From positions 134,880,306 to 134,944,305 of the forward strand of contig OZ038381.1 in assembly GCA_964036045.1 (NCBI GenBank): a stretch of 64,000 nucleotides of DNA, in the 5' to 3' direction. Below are positions 1-10,721 of this stretch, piece after piece. A program made the position numbers and the translations under genes. The stretch is from Eutreptiella sp. 'Long Island Sound 2002' (lineage: Eukaryota > Euglenozoa > Euglenophyceae > Eutreptiales > Eutreptiaceae). How positions within the stretch are numbered: the first letter of the stretch is position 1; each line of letters starts with the position of its first letter. The notes beneath the pieces are model-generated. The model was not told the origin of the DNA, searched no databases, and worked only from the letters and a program-made list of their open reading frames with translations.

Positions 1-3000
1 GTGCCACCCACGTGCCTGTGCTGCAGTGTCTGCCAGCCATAGTGATCAATTCCTGAGAACCCTGCATTCAACACATCCGTTCTTGCATGATATGCTCGTT
101 TTTTGCAGCTTTTGCCGTCTGCCAGGTCAGTCGCAACGTTCAGATTCCTTGTTCAAACTCTGTTTAGAGGCATTATTCGGTGCGCAAAGCCGAGTGGCAT
201 TGCCTCGTAGAGGTTGTTTTCAAGCACTACTCAGTGGGTGCACAATTTTGCCCATACTTTCATGCTCAAGTTTTGCTCGTTTCAAATATCTTCAGATGGC
301 GGTCAACATGGACGGACCAAGGTGCACACAGGGAGGGATGCTGGTTCTGTATTTGTTTGGCAGTTCCAAAAAACCAGGGCATTTTAGCCCTTTTCCACAA
401 GGAAGGCGTCTTGTGCATCATTTGCACAGTGCAATGTCCCGACGCCATCAGGTGGGTTACATCATCTTCACGTAATGTAGTGAGTACTGCAACAGCACGT
501 TCTGCAAGTGCTCAGCCATCTACTCCGGTGTTGTTGGCATTCTTTACCGTTCTTTGCTTTGTGCCTTGTTTTGCAGGGTTCGCTCAGGAATGTGGATGGT
601 TCGTCCGGTGGGGCGCTCCTAGGAACTGCATTACTGCCTCCCCTCCCAACTCCTGGCTTTCTGTTCTTTTAGTTTTACCAAAATCTCACTTTTTACCCGG
701 CCATCTAAAAAAAAAGATTCTGCTTTTTGGAGGTTTTGAAACATGCGAATGACTTTTTTTTAGATTTTGGGTTTTGTTGGAATGTTATTTTTTTAGTAGA
801 GAATCCTTTTTTGTAGATGCCAATTCCTTTTGTTTTAGATGCTTTTGCTCATGTTCTAGCTGTTTTTGCTCATTTTTTAGCGGTTTTGACTCAAATTTCT
901 AGCACTTTTGTTAAATTTTAGCGCATCTGAAAAAGTCACGCATCTGAAAAAAAAGACTACCCCTATTTCATGCCGTTGCCCCCCACCCCCTCCTTATCTG
1001 TGATTTGAAGCATCATGGACCTCGCTGGTTCGGATTTTGATGCAGATTTTGGGCCTCAGGTCCCCCCGTGGTTTTAATGCCCCAGGACCAGAGACGCATT
1101 AGACAAGTTGAAATTGAAGGAGAAAGCATCCCCCCCCCCCGGCGCCCAAACCCACCCCCCGCGGGTCCACCCCCCCCCAATTTTTCTACTCTCCCGATGC
1201 GGGTGAAGAGCGGAGATGAACAACCGAAATTTGTTTCACACCAATGGCGGGATTGTGGGAGGCCCGAGTCATGGTTTGCTGTACATGCCATAGGTGCTAC
1301 TGTATAGCAGGGGTTTGGGATACTACTACATGAGGGGTAGAAGATGCGATATAGTTATGATGTGGCTGTGCGGTGCAGAAAAGGCCCCCTGAGGTGCCTC
1401 AGGTGTGCAAGGAAAGACAAAGGGGTCAAAAGGAAGAAGTTGCAAAGGGGGTGAAAATAGCAGAGTGCTTGCGTATCATCATCAGGGTCATTGCCACAGT
1501 GTGCTTCATCAGGAATCAATTTTGCCAGATCCAAATTTACTGCTTCACTGTTGAGTAGCCCGGTTGGCCATGCACCGCAACGTTTGTCGACAAGGAAGAA
1601 AAGTTTTTTTTTCACGAAACAAGCATAGGGAAATATAATGACGATCCTTATCTCAATAGGAAATAATAGTGACCATAGTGACCATGCACACAGGAGCCAC
1701 AAACAAGAGTGACAATCTAAAGTGTACAAGGAAATCACAGCAAACACCCGAAGAATAGAACCGTACTAATTGGCAGGTGGTGTCAAAGAGAAGCCCCCCC
1801 CCCCCCCCCCCCGCGCTCCCCTTAATGAGGTTTTACGGCCCCCCCTTCCGTTTTTTTCGTCCGTTCCAACGTGACATGCTCAGAGAAACCTGTGTATGGG
1901 TTAATGGCCTCATGACCCTTGGTTGGAATCTGTATATCGTTTCGAACCTTCCCTGTTTCGGATTAATGGCTTGGGGAACCCCATTGTTTTAGATGTTAAG
2001 GTTGTGGATCCTACTCTCTTTGTGGACTTTTTTTGTTTTTGTTTCCCACCTGAGAAGTCTTGGCCGTGCGATTTGGGCTATATGACCCGCCCTGTTATGC
2101 GTTTGTTGTCCGGGGACCCACTGTGTCTGATTTCTACACCCAGCGCGTAGCCGATTCTAGCTACCACAAACACTGACTGAAGCCGTTCGTCTGTTTGGGA
2201 TTTTTGGCCTAGTCCACTAACAACAAACCTCAAAGTATTTGGCCCAGTTGCCCAACCACAAATGTCAACCAAGGTGTGACATTATTTTAGGAAAATGACT
2301 CCTGCTTCTGCAAAAAGTGTCTGCTTGCACCTCTGTCTTTTCACAATGTGCCACCCAGACCGTGTCTCGTGAATGAGAGCACCCAATTTTCACCCAAGTT
2401 TCTTGGCTGTTGAATTGGAAACTTTCTAGCCGCGAACTGAGCAGCTTCTAAAACCCTGCCTGTAGAGTGCCGGTAGAATGCCTCTAGAATTTAGACAGAC
2501 CCACAGGAACCAAGAAGGTTAGGGGAGTACGGGCAAGTATTTTCTTCATTTGCAAATTTTGCCATATTGCCATATTGCCATATATAACGTTGCTATGTTT
2601 GACACCCTAGAACCCCCCAGTGGCGATGATTGCGCCCAAACCCTGACCAGACCCTAGCCTACAGCAAAATGTCAACGCTTAGAGTTACAGTCAACTGCAT
2701 CCATCTGTCAATCCACATTCAAACTTGCCCTATTTCAATTCACCGCCCCCCTTGTTCCATCCGGTGGTGGTCGTCCCATGAAGTACTTTACGAAATCTTT
2801 GTCGCACAGCCTGGTAGTTGGGTTCCCTCCAAGGATCTGATGCTCCGAGGCAAGTAGCAGCACGTGTGCAAGCAGTTCTTACTCGTATGTGTGATAATTG
2901 GAACCTGCTGTGTTCTATTTCCGATTCCAATTGATGGACATCGAGAATGCCACACGTACACGGGCCTTTGTAGTACCCTTGGTCGAGAACTGGGTTTCAC

Positions 3001-3004
3001 CGTG
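1..3004. other. AT-richer non-repetitive stretch, no gene recognised
   Basis: This stretch is clearly less GC-rich than the rest of the window. It has a T-rich zone at about 660-950 with several TTTTAG-type words, and poly-C runs at 1130-1140 and 1794-1812. Open frames are short (150-190 codons at most), do not resemble known proteins and overlap one another on both strands. Pyrimidine-AG words that could be splice acceptors occur (for example before 578), but no coding exon could be attached to them. It may be intronic or intergenic sequence of the host genome. I see no RNA gene here. Confidence 0.5.
2562..2584. repeat. short 8-bp tandem repeat
   Basis: The unit CCATATTG is repeated nearly three times. 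It is a simple local slippage repeat with no visible function. Confidence 0.6.
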
Positions 3005-3286
3005 AAATAGCAAGGAAAAACAGGAAAGCGACGCAGAAAACAACGAAAAGAATAGAAAACTCCGTTTTCCCGACTTCAGAAACCCCCCCACAATTTTTGC
3101 GCCACTGTTTGGCGAGGTCAGCGAAAATCCACCGCACACAGCAACACAACGCGAACAAAGGGAGAAAACCAAGGAGCCAACTTGTGTGCACGCTCCAAAA
3201 CAAAAGCAAAGTGCCCGCAAGTAGGGAACTAGGGCTTGAGTGCACGCCCCAACAACACACAAAGTGCGCACAAGGGGGAGGGAAGG
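3005..3286. repeat. dispersed repeat, copy 1
   Basis: This block matches 22315-22565 over about 250 bp at reduced identity. Both contain CAGAAACCCCCC, then a near-identical CTGTTTGGCGAGGTC, then CTCCAAAACA followed by AGCAAAGTG. Here it lies immediately left of the 166-bp satellite; the other copy lies immediately right of the 47-bp array. It has no credible ORF. It could be a degraded non-autonomous element or a boundary sequence shared by tandem arrays. Confidence 0.6.
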
Positions 3287-4325
3287 AAACACGCTTGCTC
3301 TTGGGCGTCGCCAAAAACAAAGAGTCCATGACAAAAAGAATAAGTAGCATGTCACGAATGCATTAAGCAAACACGCCTACTCTTGGGCATCGCAAAATAC
3401 AAAGAGTGCACAAACCAACAAGTAAGTAGCATAGGCCGCCATGCATGCATTAAGACACGCTTACTCTTGGGCGTCGCAAGAAACAAAGAGTCCAAGACAT
3501 AAAGGATGAGTAGCATGTCATGAATGCATTAAGCAAACACGCCTACTCTTGGGCGTCGCAAAATACAAAGAGTGCACAAACCAACAAGTAAGTAGCATAA
3601 GCCGCCATGCATGCATTAAGACACGCTTACTCTTGGGCGTCGCGAAAAACAAAGAGTCCAAGACATAAAGGATAAGTAGCATGTCATGAATGCATTAAGC
3701 AAACACGCCTACTCTTGGGCGTCGCAAAATACAAAGAGTGCACAAACGAACAAGTAAGTAGCATAAGCCGCCATGCATGCATTAAGACACGCTTACTCTT
3801 GGGCGTCGCAAAAAACAAAGAGTCCAAGACATAAAGGATAAGTAGCATGTCATGAATGCATTAAGCAAACACGCCTACTCTTGGGTGTCGCAAAATACAA
3901 AGAGTCCACAAACCAACGAGTAAGTAGCATAAGCCGCCATGCATGCATTAAAACACGCTTACTCTTGGGCGTCCCAAAAAACAAAGAGTCCATGACAAAA
4001 AGAATAAGTAACATGGCATGAATGCATTAAGCAAACACGCCTACTCTTGAGTGTCGCAAAATACAAAGAGTCCGAAAACCAAAGAGTGAGTAGCATATGC
4101 CGCCATGCATGCATTAAGACACGCTTACTCTTGGGCGTCGCAAAAAAGAAAGAGTCCAAGACGTAAAGGGTAAGTAGCATGTCATGAATGCATTAAACAA
4201 ACAGGCCTACTTTTGGACGTCACAAAATACAAAGAGTACACAAACCAACGAGTAAATAGCATACACCGCCATGCATGAATTAAGACACGCTTACTCTTGG
4301 GCGTCGCCAAAAACAAAGTGTTCAG
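3287..4325. repeat. 166-bp dimeric satellite array
   Basis: About thirteen monomers of roughly 83 bp alternate between two types, giving a 166-bp higher-order period (the phrase CATTAAGCAAACACG starts at 3361, 3527 and 3693). Each monomer carries ACTCTT and AAGAGT as inverted arms around about 17 nt (CTTGGGCGTCGC lies between). One monomer type carries the palindrome ATGCATGCAT. The last monomers are more diverged. A lone partial monomer with CTACTCTTGGGC recurs at about 4443. No coding content. Confidence 0.9.
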
Positions 4326-4486
4326 GACGGGAATAATAAGTAAGACTCCGTAGGATGCCGGACGCCTTGTTGGCCGGAATGCCAGTGGCAAACTCGCTGC
4401 AGCGTTCCCCACTTTGTCTGGACCATGAATACACCAACGGCGCCTACTCTTGGGCACGATGAAAAATACAACGAGGACGGTATGGC
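4326..4486. other. spacer between two satellites
   Basis: Non-repetitive spacer containing one stray partial monomer of the 166-bp satellite near 4443, where the sequence turns AC-rich and passes into the 65-bp satellite. No gene seen. Confidence 0.5.
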
Positions 4487-5353
4487 ACACGCGAGCACAC
4501 ACCCACACCCACACCCCACACACCACGCAACACACCGAGCAAGCACACCAGTGAACAGGGGCTACGTGGCCCAGGACACCGCGCACAACACACAACACAC
4601 GGAACAAGCACACAGCACGCCGGTGAACAGGAGCCACAAGGCCCAGGACAACGAACACGCAACACAACACACGCCACACGGGCACACCGTTGAACGGGAG
4701 CCAAGTTGCCCGGGACACCACACACATCACACAACACACAACACAGGCACACCGTCTAACGGGAGCCAAGAGGCCCAGGACACCAAACACACCACACAAC
4801 ACACCGCACAAGCACACCGGTGAATAGAAGCCAAGCGGCCCAGGACACCGCCCACACAACACCACACACCGGGCGTGCGCACCGGTGAACAGGGGCCGGG
4901 AGTCCCAGGACACCGCACACGCAACACCGCACACCGAACACCACACACACCGCAGCACACCGCAACACCGGAGAACACGAACCAAGTGTCCCAGGACACC
5001 ACACACGCAACACAACACACACCACACGAGCACACCAGCAAAAAGGGGCCAAAAGGCCCAGGAGACCACGCATACGACACCGCACACAGAGCGTGCACAC
5101 CCGTGAACCAGAGCCAAGGGGCCCAGGACACCGTACACACGACACAGCGCACCAAAGCAGGCACACCGGTGAACAGGAGCCACGCGGCCGAGGACAGCGC
5201 GCACACAACACCGCACACAGAGCTTGCACGCCGGTGAACAGGAGCCAAGCGGCCCAAGACACCGCACACACAACACCACACACAGAACGTGCACGCCGGT
5301 GAACAGGAGCCAGGAGGCCCAGGACACCGTACACGCAACACCACACACAGAGC
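4487..5353. repeat. 65-bp satellite array, diverged copy
   Basis: About thirteen units of roughly 65 bp, each with CACCGGTGAACAGGAGCCA followed by GGCCCAGGACACC and a CA-rich tail ending CACAGAGCG. It is the same satellite as 50599-52935 but more diverged; the first units are the poorest. CACCGGTG in each unit is a perfect 8-bp palindrome. The array ends in the ACAGAGCG phase directly against the truncated PLE copy. Confidence 0.88.
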
Positions 5354-7114
5354 GGGCCAGACTGGAAGTTTGAGATCGTCGACAAAAATGGAGGCCAGTT
5401 ATCCGCACACCGCTGGGTGGGGGCCATTAAGGACATGCTCCGGAACTTCTCCGACGAAACACAGTTCCCGCTGGTGGGTGAATTCCCGTCAGCACATGAA
5501 GCATGCGCACAGGCCATGATCATTCTCAGGGAGCACGCACAGGCACACAATCTGAAAAAATACTGGAGCCAAGAGAAAAAGAATGGGCCACCCACAACGG
5601 GATTTCTGGGGAAAAACAAGTTTGATGAGCTGAAAGGATGGGGCTACCCCCCTGCACACTTCATGCTACACCACATCCCTGGTGACGTATGGCATCAGCA
5701 TGTTGTACCTTACGTGACAGATCAGCCCAGGCACCTGTTTGCACTGGTCACAGCGAACTCCCACATTCTGGGAATGTTCATGACCGAATTTCTGGGCCGA
5801 CCGCACTATGAGGCGCTGGAAGCCCTGTACTGGAGACTGCGCAAGCTGCAATGGACCCTGGGCACCATCACCCACCAAGCGCTACAACCGTCCCCAGAGC
5901 TATACGCCCACATACGCAGACACACACCCACACTGCTGTCACCCCCTGCACCCGAGCCCCTTGCCACACGCATTGTCTTCTCCCATTACCGCCACTCTTT
6001 GCGCGCCAGAAGTCGCATCATCGGTCGGTGCCTGAATTTGTTAATCACTGAGAGCTTGAAATATGTGCCCAGCCTGGAGATTGAGCACTGCAAAGATGTT
6101 CTAGGCATGGTAAGGTATTGGAACGCCAGCATAGCAGAAAAGTGGAACGCAGGAGAGCTGAAGGATACAGAAATTGAACTCTTCGAGTTGGATATAAAAT
6201 CAATGTTCCCATCACTGTCCAGGGAAGGGGTCTGGGATGCACTGCAGGACCTACATGATGCCGTGCTACGTGGACGAAGGGCGAACAGGGGCAGAGGCCA
6301 GGAGTTACGGTTTGCCTTAAATAAACTTGACAAAAAATTGGACAGAATTAGGTCAGGGGCGCCAGAGTGTTACACGAATGTCAGGTTCACTGAAGTGAAA
6401 ACCTTCCTCAGGTTTGACATTTTTCACAATGACATTTTCGTCATTGGCAATGCTATATATGAACAAATTAAGGGTATTGCCATAGGGGGCACCATTTCTG
6501 CCCCCTGCGCCAATGCATTCTGCCTCATGCGAGAACACCGTTTCTACTCCCACGTCCTACCCTTCGCGCCTGAGAGCCCACAGGCTATTCACCCCTGTGA
6601 ACTGCCGGGACAGCCTGCCCGCTTCCGTGACAATAACATGGGTGTAAAGTACCGGTCCACTTCTGTGCAGACATTGCAGAAATCATTCGAGGAAATGTAG
6701 GATCTGAAGCTCCAAAATGAGGGTGGGGGGGAAACATGGACACTTTTGCAAGCCCAGGTCACAGTAGTACCGGCAGCAAGATGCCAGGACACAGGTATGA
6801 CGATGGCACCACCTTATCTGAGACTGTCGCTGGCGGATAAAGGACAGAAGTACCACACGGCGCACCAGCGACTGCGGAGGTTTCCTGATTGGTACAGCGG
6901 TAAAGCAAAGCGCACACTGAGATCCCTCACACCGGCAATGGCAAAAAACTGTGCATATTACAGGGACACAAAGCAGGATGCGATGCACAATATGCAGCAG
7001 GCATTCAGTGACCTGCAAAACAAAGGGTATCCAGAATCATGGTGGAAACACACACTGTACCAAAGGCTTGCACGATGGGGACTACCGGTGCAAGAATGGC
7101 GAGAGACCAGGTGA
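5354..7114 (+). pseudogene. PLE reverse transcriptase, truncated copy with one nonsense codon
   Basis: The frame is open from the truncation point to 7114 except for one TAG at 6698-6700; copy 2 has TAC (Tyr) there. RT landmarks in order: motif A LDIKSMF with the catalytic Asp at 6191-6193, motif B GIAIGGTISAPCAN near 6473-6514, and motif C RFRDNN with its Asp at 6629-6631, followed by Asn where most RTs have a second Asp. The thumb-like end contains LQNKGYPESWW, as in other PLE RTs. Compared with copy 2 this one is better preserved: no frameshift was found and codon 5882-5884 is CAA, where copy 2 has a stop. The upstream N-terminal and GIY-YIG parts are missing because of 5' truncation. Confidence 0.8.
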
Positions 7115-7153
7115 GCAGGCACCACACAGCCCAGCACCACCAGTCACAGTGAA

Positions 7154-7290
7154 ACACAGCACGGCACAGCACAACACGGCACAGCAAGGCACAGCACGAC
7201 ACGGCACGGCACAGCACAGCACAGCACAGCACAGCACAGCACAGCACAGCACAGCACAGCACAGCGCTGCACAGCACAGCACAGACAGCA
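7154..7290 (+). repeat. CAGCA microsatellite in PLE 3' region, copy 1
   Basis: Irregular then regular CAGCA/CGGCA repeats. The same microsatellite lies in the same place in copy 2 (13510-13649) and in the 50.27-kb fragment, so it belongs to the element's 3' untranslated region rather than to the insertion site. It is flanked by two copies of GACCAGGTGAGCA, at 7104-7116 and about 7321-7333. Confidence 0.85.
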
Positions 7291-7645
7291 CACACAGAAC
7301 GACAGCTGGTCCACGAAAAAAGACCAGGTGAGCATATGATGTGTATATCCACATACACATTGTACATGCATACGATATTGAATGCCCATGCACATGAATA
7401 GCTACCAGCAGGATGTCACAGTCTATGCGCTGAGTGGCCATTCAAGTGCCCTGCCTTGTTCTGAAAACAGATAGTTCGTTTTTGTTAGCGCCTACTTTGG
7501 CTCTTTTGCTCCGTGTGCGCCTGAAGAGGTACAAGGTTTGGCTTGGGTAAATCAAGACTGGGATCGAGACTACTGACCGCTTTGTGTGTGCAGTTGACTA
7601 ACATCAACACGAGCCACGAAGGACACTGTTTGTGAAAAAGCTACA

Positions 7646-8269
7646 ATGGCATTCCTTGAACTCATCATCACCACAGCATGCACGATCTCTATCATCGCCC
7701 TAATGACAGTCACGAAGAAAACCACGCAATTTCCCGGAGCGGTATGGTGCAGTACACATGGATGGAGCCGACATAGCACTGCAAACTGCAAGGGAATGTC
7801 GGGAAAAGGAAAAGAAGGAAGAAAGCCACGTTGCTATGCATGCGGATCGGAGGAGCACAAAATATTGCAATGCCCGAAGGCAAAGAAATGTTACAATTGT
7901 GGAGGAAGCGGACATGAAAGTTGGGAGTGCGACAAGCCGAAAGATCGCGACAAAATTATGGCGGGCATTCGAGCAGCAAGTGCGAATCGACGAGACAAAA
8001 GCGAGCCGACGCCAATTCATGATCAAGAAAAATTATCCGTCAAAATCACGTCCACGAATGGAGAGATCAAGGACCAAATTATCGACACAATCATGGAGCA
8101 CATGGGTGACTCGGCCACATGCGAGCTCAATGACACAATGACATCCTGTGTGGTGGGCGGATTTGACACAGAAGAAGCAGTGAAAAATACGCTAAAGCAA
8201 CTGGCAACACACAACGAGATACGAGCTATACAATGCGACACACCGACGACTACCACGAGAGGACCCTAG
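7646..8269 (+). CDS. gag-like zinc-knuckle protein of the PLE
   Basis: A 207-residue ORF with an ATG start and a TAG stop; an upstream in-frame stop near 7635 supports the start. Two standard CCHC zinc knuckles (C-x2-C-x4-H-x4-C) lie at C63-C66-H71-C76 and C82-C85-H90-C95, preceded by a looser C35/H38/H43/C48 cluster around WCSTHGWSRHSTANC. Such knuckles bind RNA or single-stranded DNA in retroelement nucleocapsid-like proteins, so it probably coats the element RNA. Residues 1-22 are hydrophobic and unusual for a gag. Residues about 125-200 (KLSVKIT...CVVGGFDTEEAVKNTL) could be a small alpha/beta RNA-binding fold; that is inference. The frame is intact. Next comes the coiled-coil ORF in another frame. 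Confidence 0.75.
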   Translation: MAFLELIITTACTISIIALMTVTKKTTQFPGAVWCSTHGWSRHSTANCKGMSGKGKEGRKPRCYACGSEEHKILQCPKAKKCYNCGGSGHESWECDKPKDRDKIMAGIRAASANRRDKSEPTPIHDQEKLSVKITSTNGEIKDQIIDTIMEHMGDSATCELNDTMTSCVVGGFDTEEAVKNTLKQLATHNEIRAIQCDTPTTTTRGP

Positions 8270-8378
8270 CCAAACTCGAGGACACACGCAACGGACGTGG
8301 CCCGCGAAAAAAGGCGAAGCCAGCACCTCCTCACAGGCGCACACGGGAGCAGGTATGACCCAAAAGGAATCACAGTGA

Positions 8379-9077
8379 ATGGCAAATCTGGAAGGGGAAG
8401 TGGACATCCTCAAAAAAGACGTCGAACAAGTGAACGAGACGACAGGAAATATCTCACGGAGACTCGACGGAATGCAAAATTCCCTCGAACAAATGGAAGT
8501 ATCACGCACGCAAGACAGTAACATACTGGCCATGATGGCACGGCACTTCAACTTGGATGGACAAGGAAAAGCCGAGGAGAAAAAGAGCACACCGCGAGTA
8601 GCAGAATTCAAGGCACCGGACCCGACCACCATACCAGCGACACCATCGGCAAAAGGCACGGGAGCGCAATCCCAACGCAGTACCGACCCCATCCTGGAAA
8701 CACCGGTTCGAGACCTGATGCATGATGCGTATGACGTGGATAACATGGGCACGGATACCAATACCTGCGGGGGAAAGCGCACAGAACCAAGCCCGCTGAA
8801 AATTGATTTCATGGGGCAGGCATTGGTGGAAGGAAAACGAGGATGGCTACACATACCACCAAAAACAGGCATTAACGAGTCAGCGGAGTCGGAAGCGGTG
8901 AGTTCCATGCACACGGCGCAAGTGGCACAAAAACGCAGGTGGGCGGTGCACCTAGAAAAACCGGAGATGGCCCCTACCCTAATGGATGCTGAGGACTTCT
9001 ACCTAGACCACGAGGAGTCGGATTCGGCACTGGCCAGAAAAATGGGAGGCAAGCGCAGCCGGCGAGACACACCCTAA
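8379..9077 (+). CDS. coiled-coil ORF of the PLE
   Basis: A 232-residue ORF starting at ATG 8379. Residues about 3-58 show heptad-like spacing of Leu/Ile/Val/Met (LEGEVDILKKDVEQVNE and following), a likely coiled coil for oligomerisation. The rest is polar with no recognised domain, and the C-terminus is basic (GGKRSRRDTP). It lies in a different frame from the zinc-knuckle ORF 110 bp upstream, so it is either a separate ORF or was originally joined to it by frameshifting or an indel. A trimerising or oligomerising structural protein, by analogy with ORF1 proteins of other non-LTR elements, is an inference. Confidence 0.6.
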   Translation: MANLEGEVDILKKDVEQVNETTGNISRRLDGMQNSLEQMEVSRTQDSNILAMMARHFNLDGQGKAEEKKSTPRVAEFKAPDPTTIPATPSAKGTGAQSQRSTDPILETPVRDLMHDAYDVDNMGTDTNTCGGKRTEPSPLKIDFMGQALVEGKRGWLHIPPKTGINESAESEAVSSMHTAQVAQKRRWAVHLEKPEMAPTLMDAEDFYLDHEESDSALARKMGGKRSRRDTP

Positions 9078-9209
9078 AAATCCCCAGACCACGATCCACA
9101 CCGGTCCCCCAAGCAGGGAACGGCATACACACAGCGACCACACTATAAAGAAGCGGGCCACCAACAGGCCCCCGGCAAAAAGCAGTCAAGTTCTTCAACA
9201 CGCTGCAAA

Positions 9210-9476
9210 ATGGCCCAAGGGAATAGACCCGATTTCCCCGACCACGAAAAATGGGCCCACCGTCCCGGCGAGTACCTACCCTCCGTGCTGACGTTCCTGC
9301 GAACCTGCTCTTCTTCGCCAACGCTCAGGCAATGGCTCGCCCCACATGGGGGACGACCATCCTTGGCAATCCCACTACCTCATGTTGAGGTACCAGCGGA
9401 AATCACTGCACAAGCAGCCGCGCACATCCGGCGTATACTACAGCACAGGGACACTGTGCGTAACGTGTGGAGGTGA
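9210..9476 (+). CDS. short ORF upstream of the PLE polyprotein
   Basis: An 88-residue ORF (ATG 9210, TGA 9474-9476) in the same frame as the ORF that starts at 9492, only 15 bp further on. It may be the true N-terminus of the polyprotein cut off by a nonsense mutation, or a separate leader ORF. No family was recognised. It is mixed polar/hydrophobic with a stretch of helical character near its end (AEITAQAAAHIRRILQ). Confidence 0.45.
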   Translation: MAQGNRPDFPDHEKWAHRPGEYLPSVLTFLRTCSSSPTLRQWLAPHGGRPSLAIPLPHVEVPAEITAQAAAHIRRILQHRDTVRNVWR

Positions 9477-9491
9477 AGACTGGAGGATACA

Positions 9492-10721
9492 ATGAAGCAA
9501 GCAAGGAGGATCAATGCAGACGGACGCGATGGACAACCCAGACCAACTCTGTTCAATCACTCCCTTCCCGTAGACGAACTACACCCACTGCGGGCAATAC
9601 TGCAGCCACTGGCACAGCATATCCAACAATCCCTGCACCTCGCACATTACTGGGACTGGTTCACACAGTCTGAGAACATTACAAGCTGGAGAACGGTGTC
9701 CCTGCACGACCTGTATGATTTTGCCGAGGCCATGGCCAACATATACTTAGAGTACCAGGACACAGCCACGTTCACCGATGCCGGCTACTGGGCTGTACCC
9801 ACACCATGGGCCGACTCCTGGATGCACACCTTCCGTCTGCAAGACATTGTCGGATTACCTGCCAGCGCGCGCACAGCACACAGATTTGTTTGTACAGTAC
9901 CATCTGAAAGGCTCATTGGAGGCATAGCACACGGTGACTGGATTTTTGCCAGTCCTGCTCCCTGCAGAGCGGTATGGATTGTGCAGCCACCCCACACAAA
10001 GACCCTGGTACACACCTTGCGCGCACGCGTACACAGCCCACGTGACTTACACACCAACGTAATAGTGATATGCCCCGACACACATCCCGTCCACCTGGAG
10101 CTATGCAACTGGTGGCACGAGTGCCCCACAGAGTGCTCCATTGCACTGACCGGGTCAGCACCAGCAATACCCTTCCTCTGGAGACAGGGACCGAGCGCAC
10201 AGGTTAGAGAGAAACTGGGTTTCACGATGTACTGGATCACGGGGCGGAAAGGGGACCAAAGTGTCACCCTGAACGATGTTATTTCACACACAGGAGCACT
10301 GGGCAAGCACAATGACCACCTGTTGCACTCCCTACCTAAGCACAAATGCCGGCACACCACGAGGGCGAGCGCCAGGGACCATTTCTGGCGCACCCTGCAG
10401 ACACTGGTGAACAGTGCACGGGAGATTGGGACACACTGGACAGAACAGCACTGGGTAAAGCACCTGGACCAACTGAACACCCTACTGCGAGAGTCGCCGC
10501 AGCCCTGGGTGCGACGACTATGGGCATATGCTGACAAATGTGAGCAAGCAGCACACACCGTGGGAGAACTAGGTATGTTGATATACGCTGTCTGGTCTGT
10601 GAAAACCCGCAGGGTGTACATAGGCGAGACAGGTGCAATCAAATCACTGAAAAAAAGTGGTCACACGATTCCTACAGCACAGAAGGGGTGCCAAATCCTG
10701 GCAGACCCTCTTCGGACGTAA
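9492..10721 (+). pseudogene. PLE polyprotein N-terminal domain and first half of GIY-YIG endonuclease
   Basis: Opens at ATG 9492. The first 350 or so residues are of unknown function (Trp- and His-rich, for example HYWDWFTQSE, FTDAGYWAVPTPWADSW). At the C-terminal end, 10572-10634, is MLIYAVWSVKTRRVYIGETG, the paired strands that define GIY-YIG nucleases (here IYA and YIG). The true frame leaves this ORF in the A7 run at 10650-10656; the remaining residues to 10721 are out of frame. The rest of the nuclease continues in the next entry. A strand-nicking role at the target site is known for PLE GIY-YIG domains; activity here is doubtful because of the frameshift. Confidence 0.72.

Larger units (their letters stand above)
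5354..7570 (+). mobile_element. Penelope-like retroelement, copy 1, 5'-truncated
   Basis: From 5354 this copy matches the downstream copy from about 11708. It covers the RT region, the 3' untranslated region with its CAGCA microsatellite, and a further 280 bp. Its left edge joins the 65-bp satellite, with CG shared at the junction. I place its 3' end at 7570 because an independent fragment at 50268-50598 stops at the matching nucleotide, after GGGATYGAGAC. The second copy follows at once. A 5'-truncated copy in front of a longer copy in the same orientation is the arrangement known in Penelope-like elements as a pseudo-LTR. Confidence 0.75.

Noticed and set aside
1355-1747. 130-codon minus-strand ORF
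   Set aside because: No recognisable domain, no supporting context, and a hydrophobic/low-complexity half.
7521-7527. CTGAAGA as a hammerhead ribozyme core in the PLE end (also at about 50549)
   Set aside because: Hammerheads are known in PLE pseudo-LTRs, but no GAAA partner follows a plausible stem II within reach in either copy.
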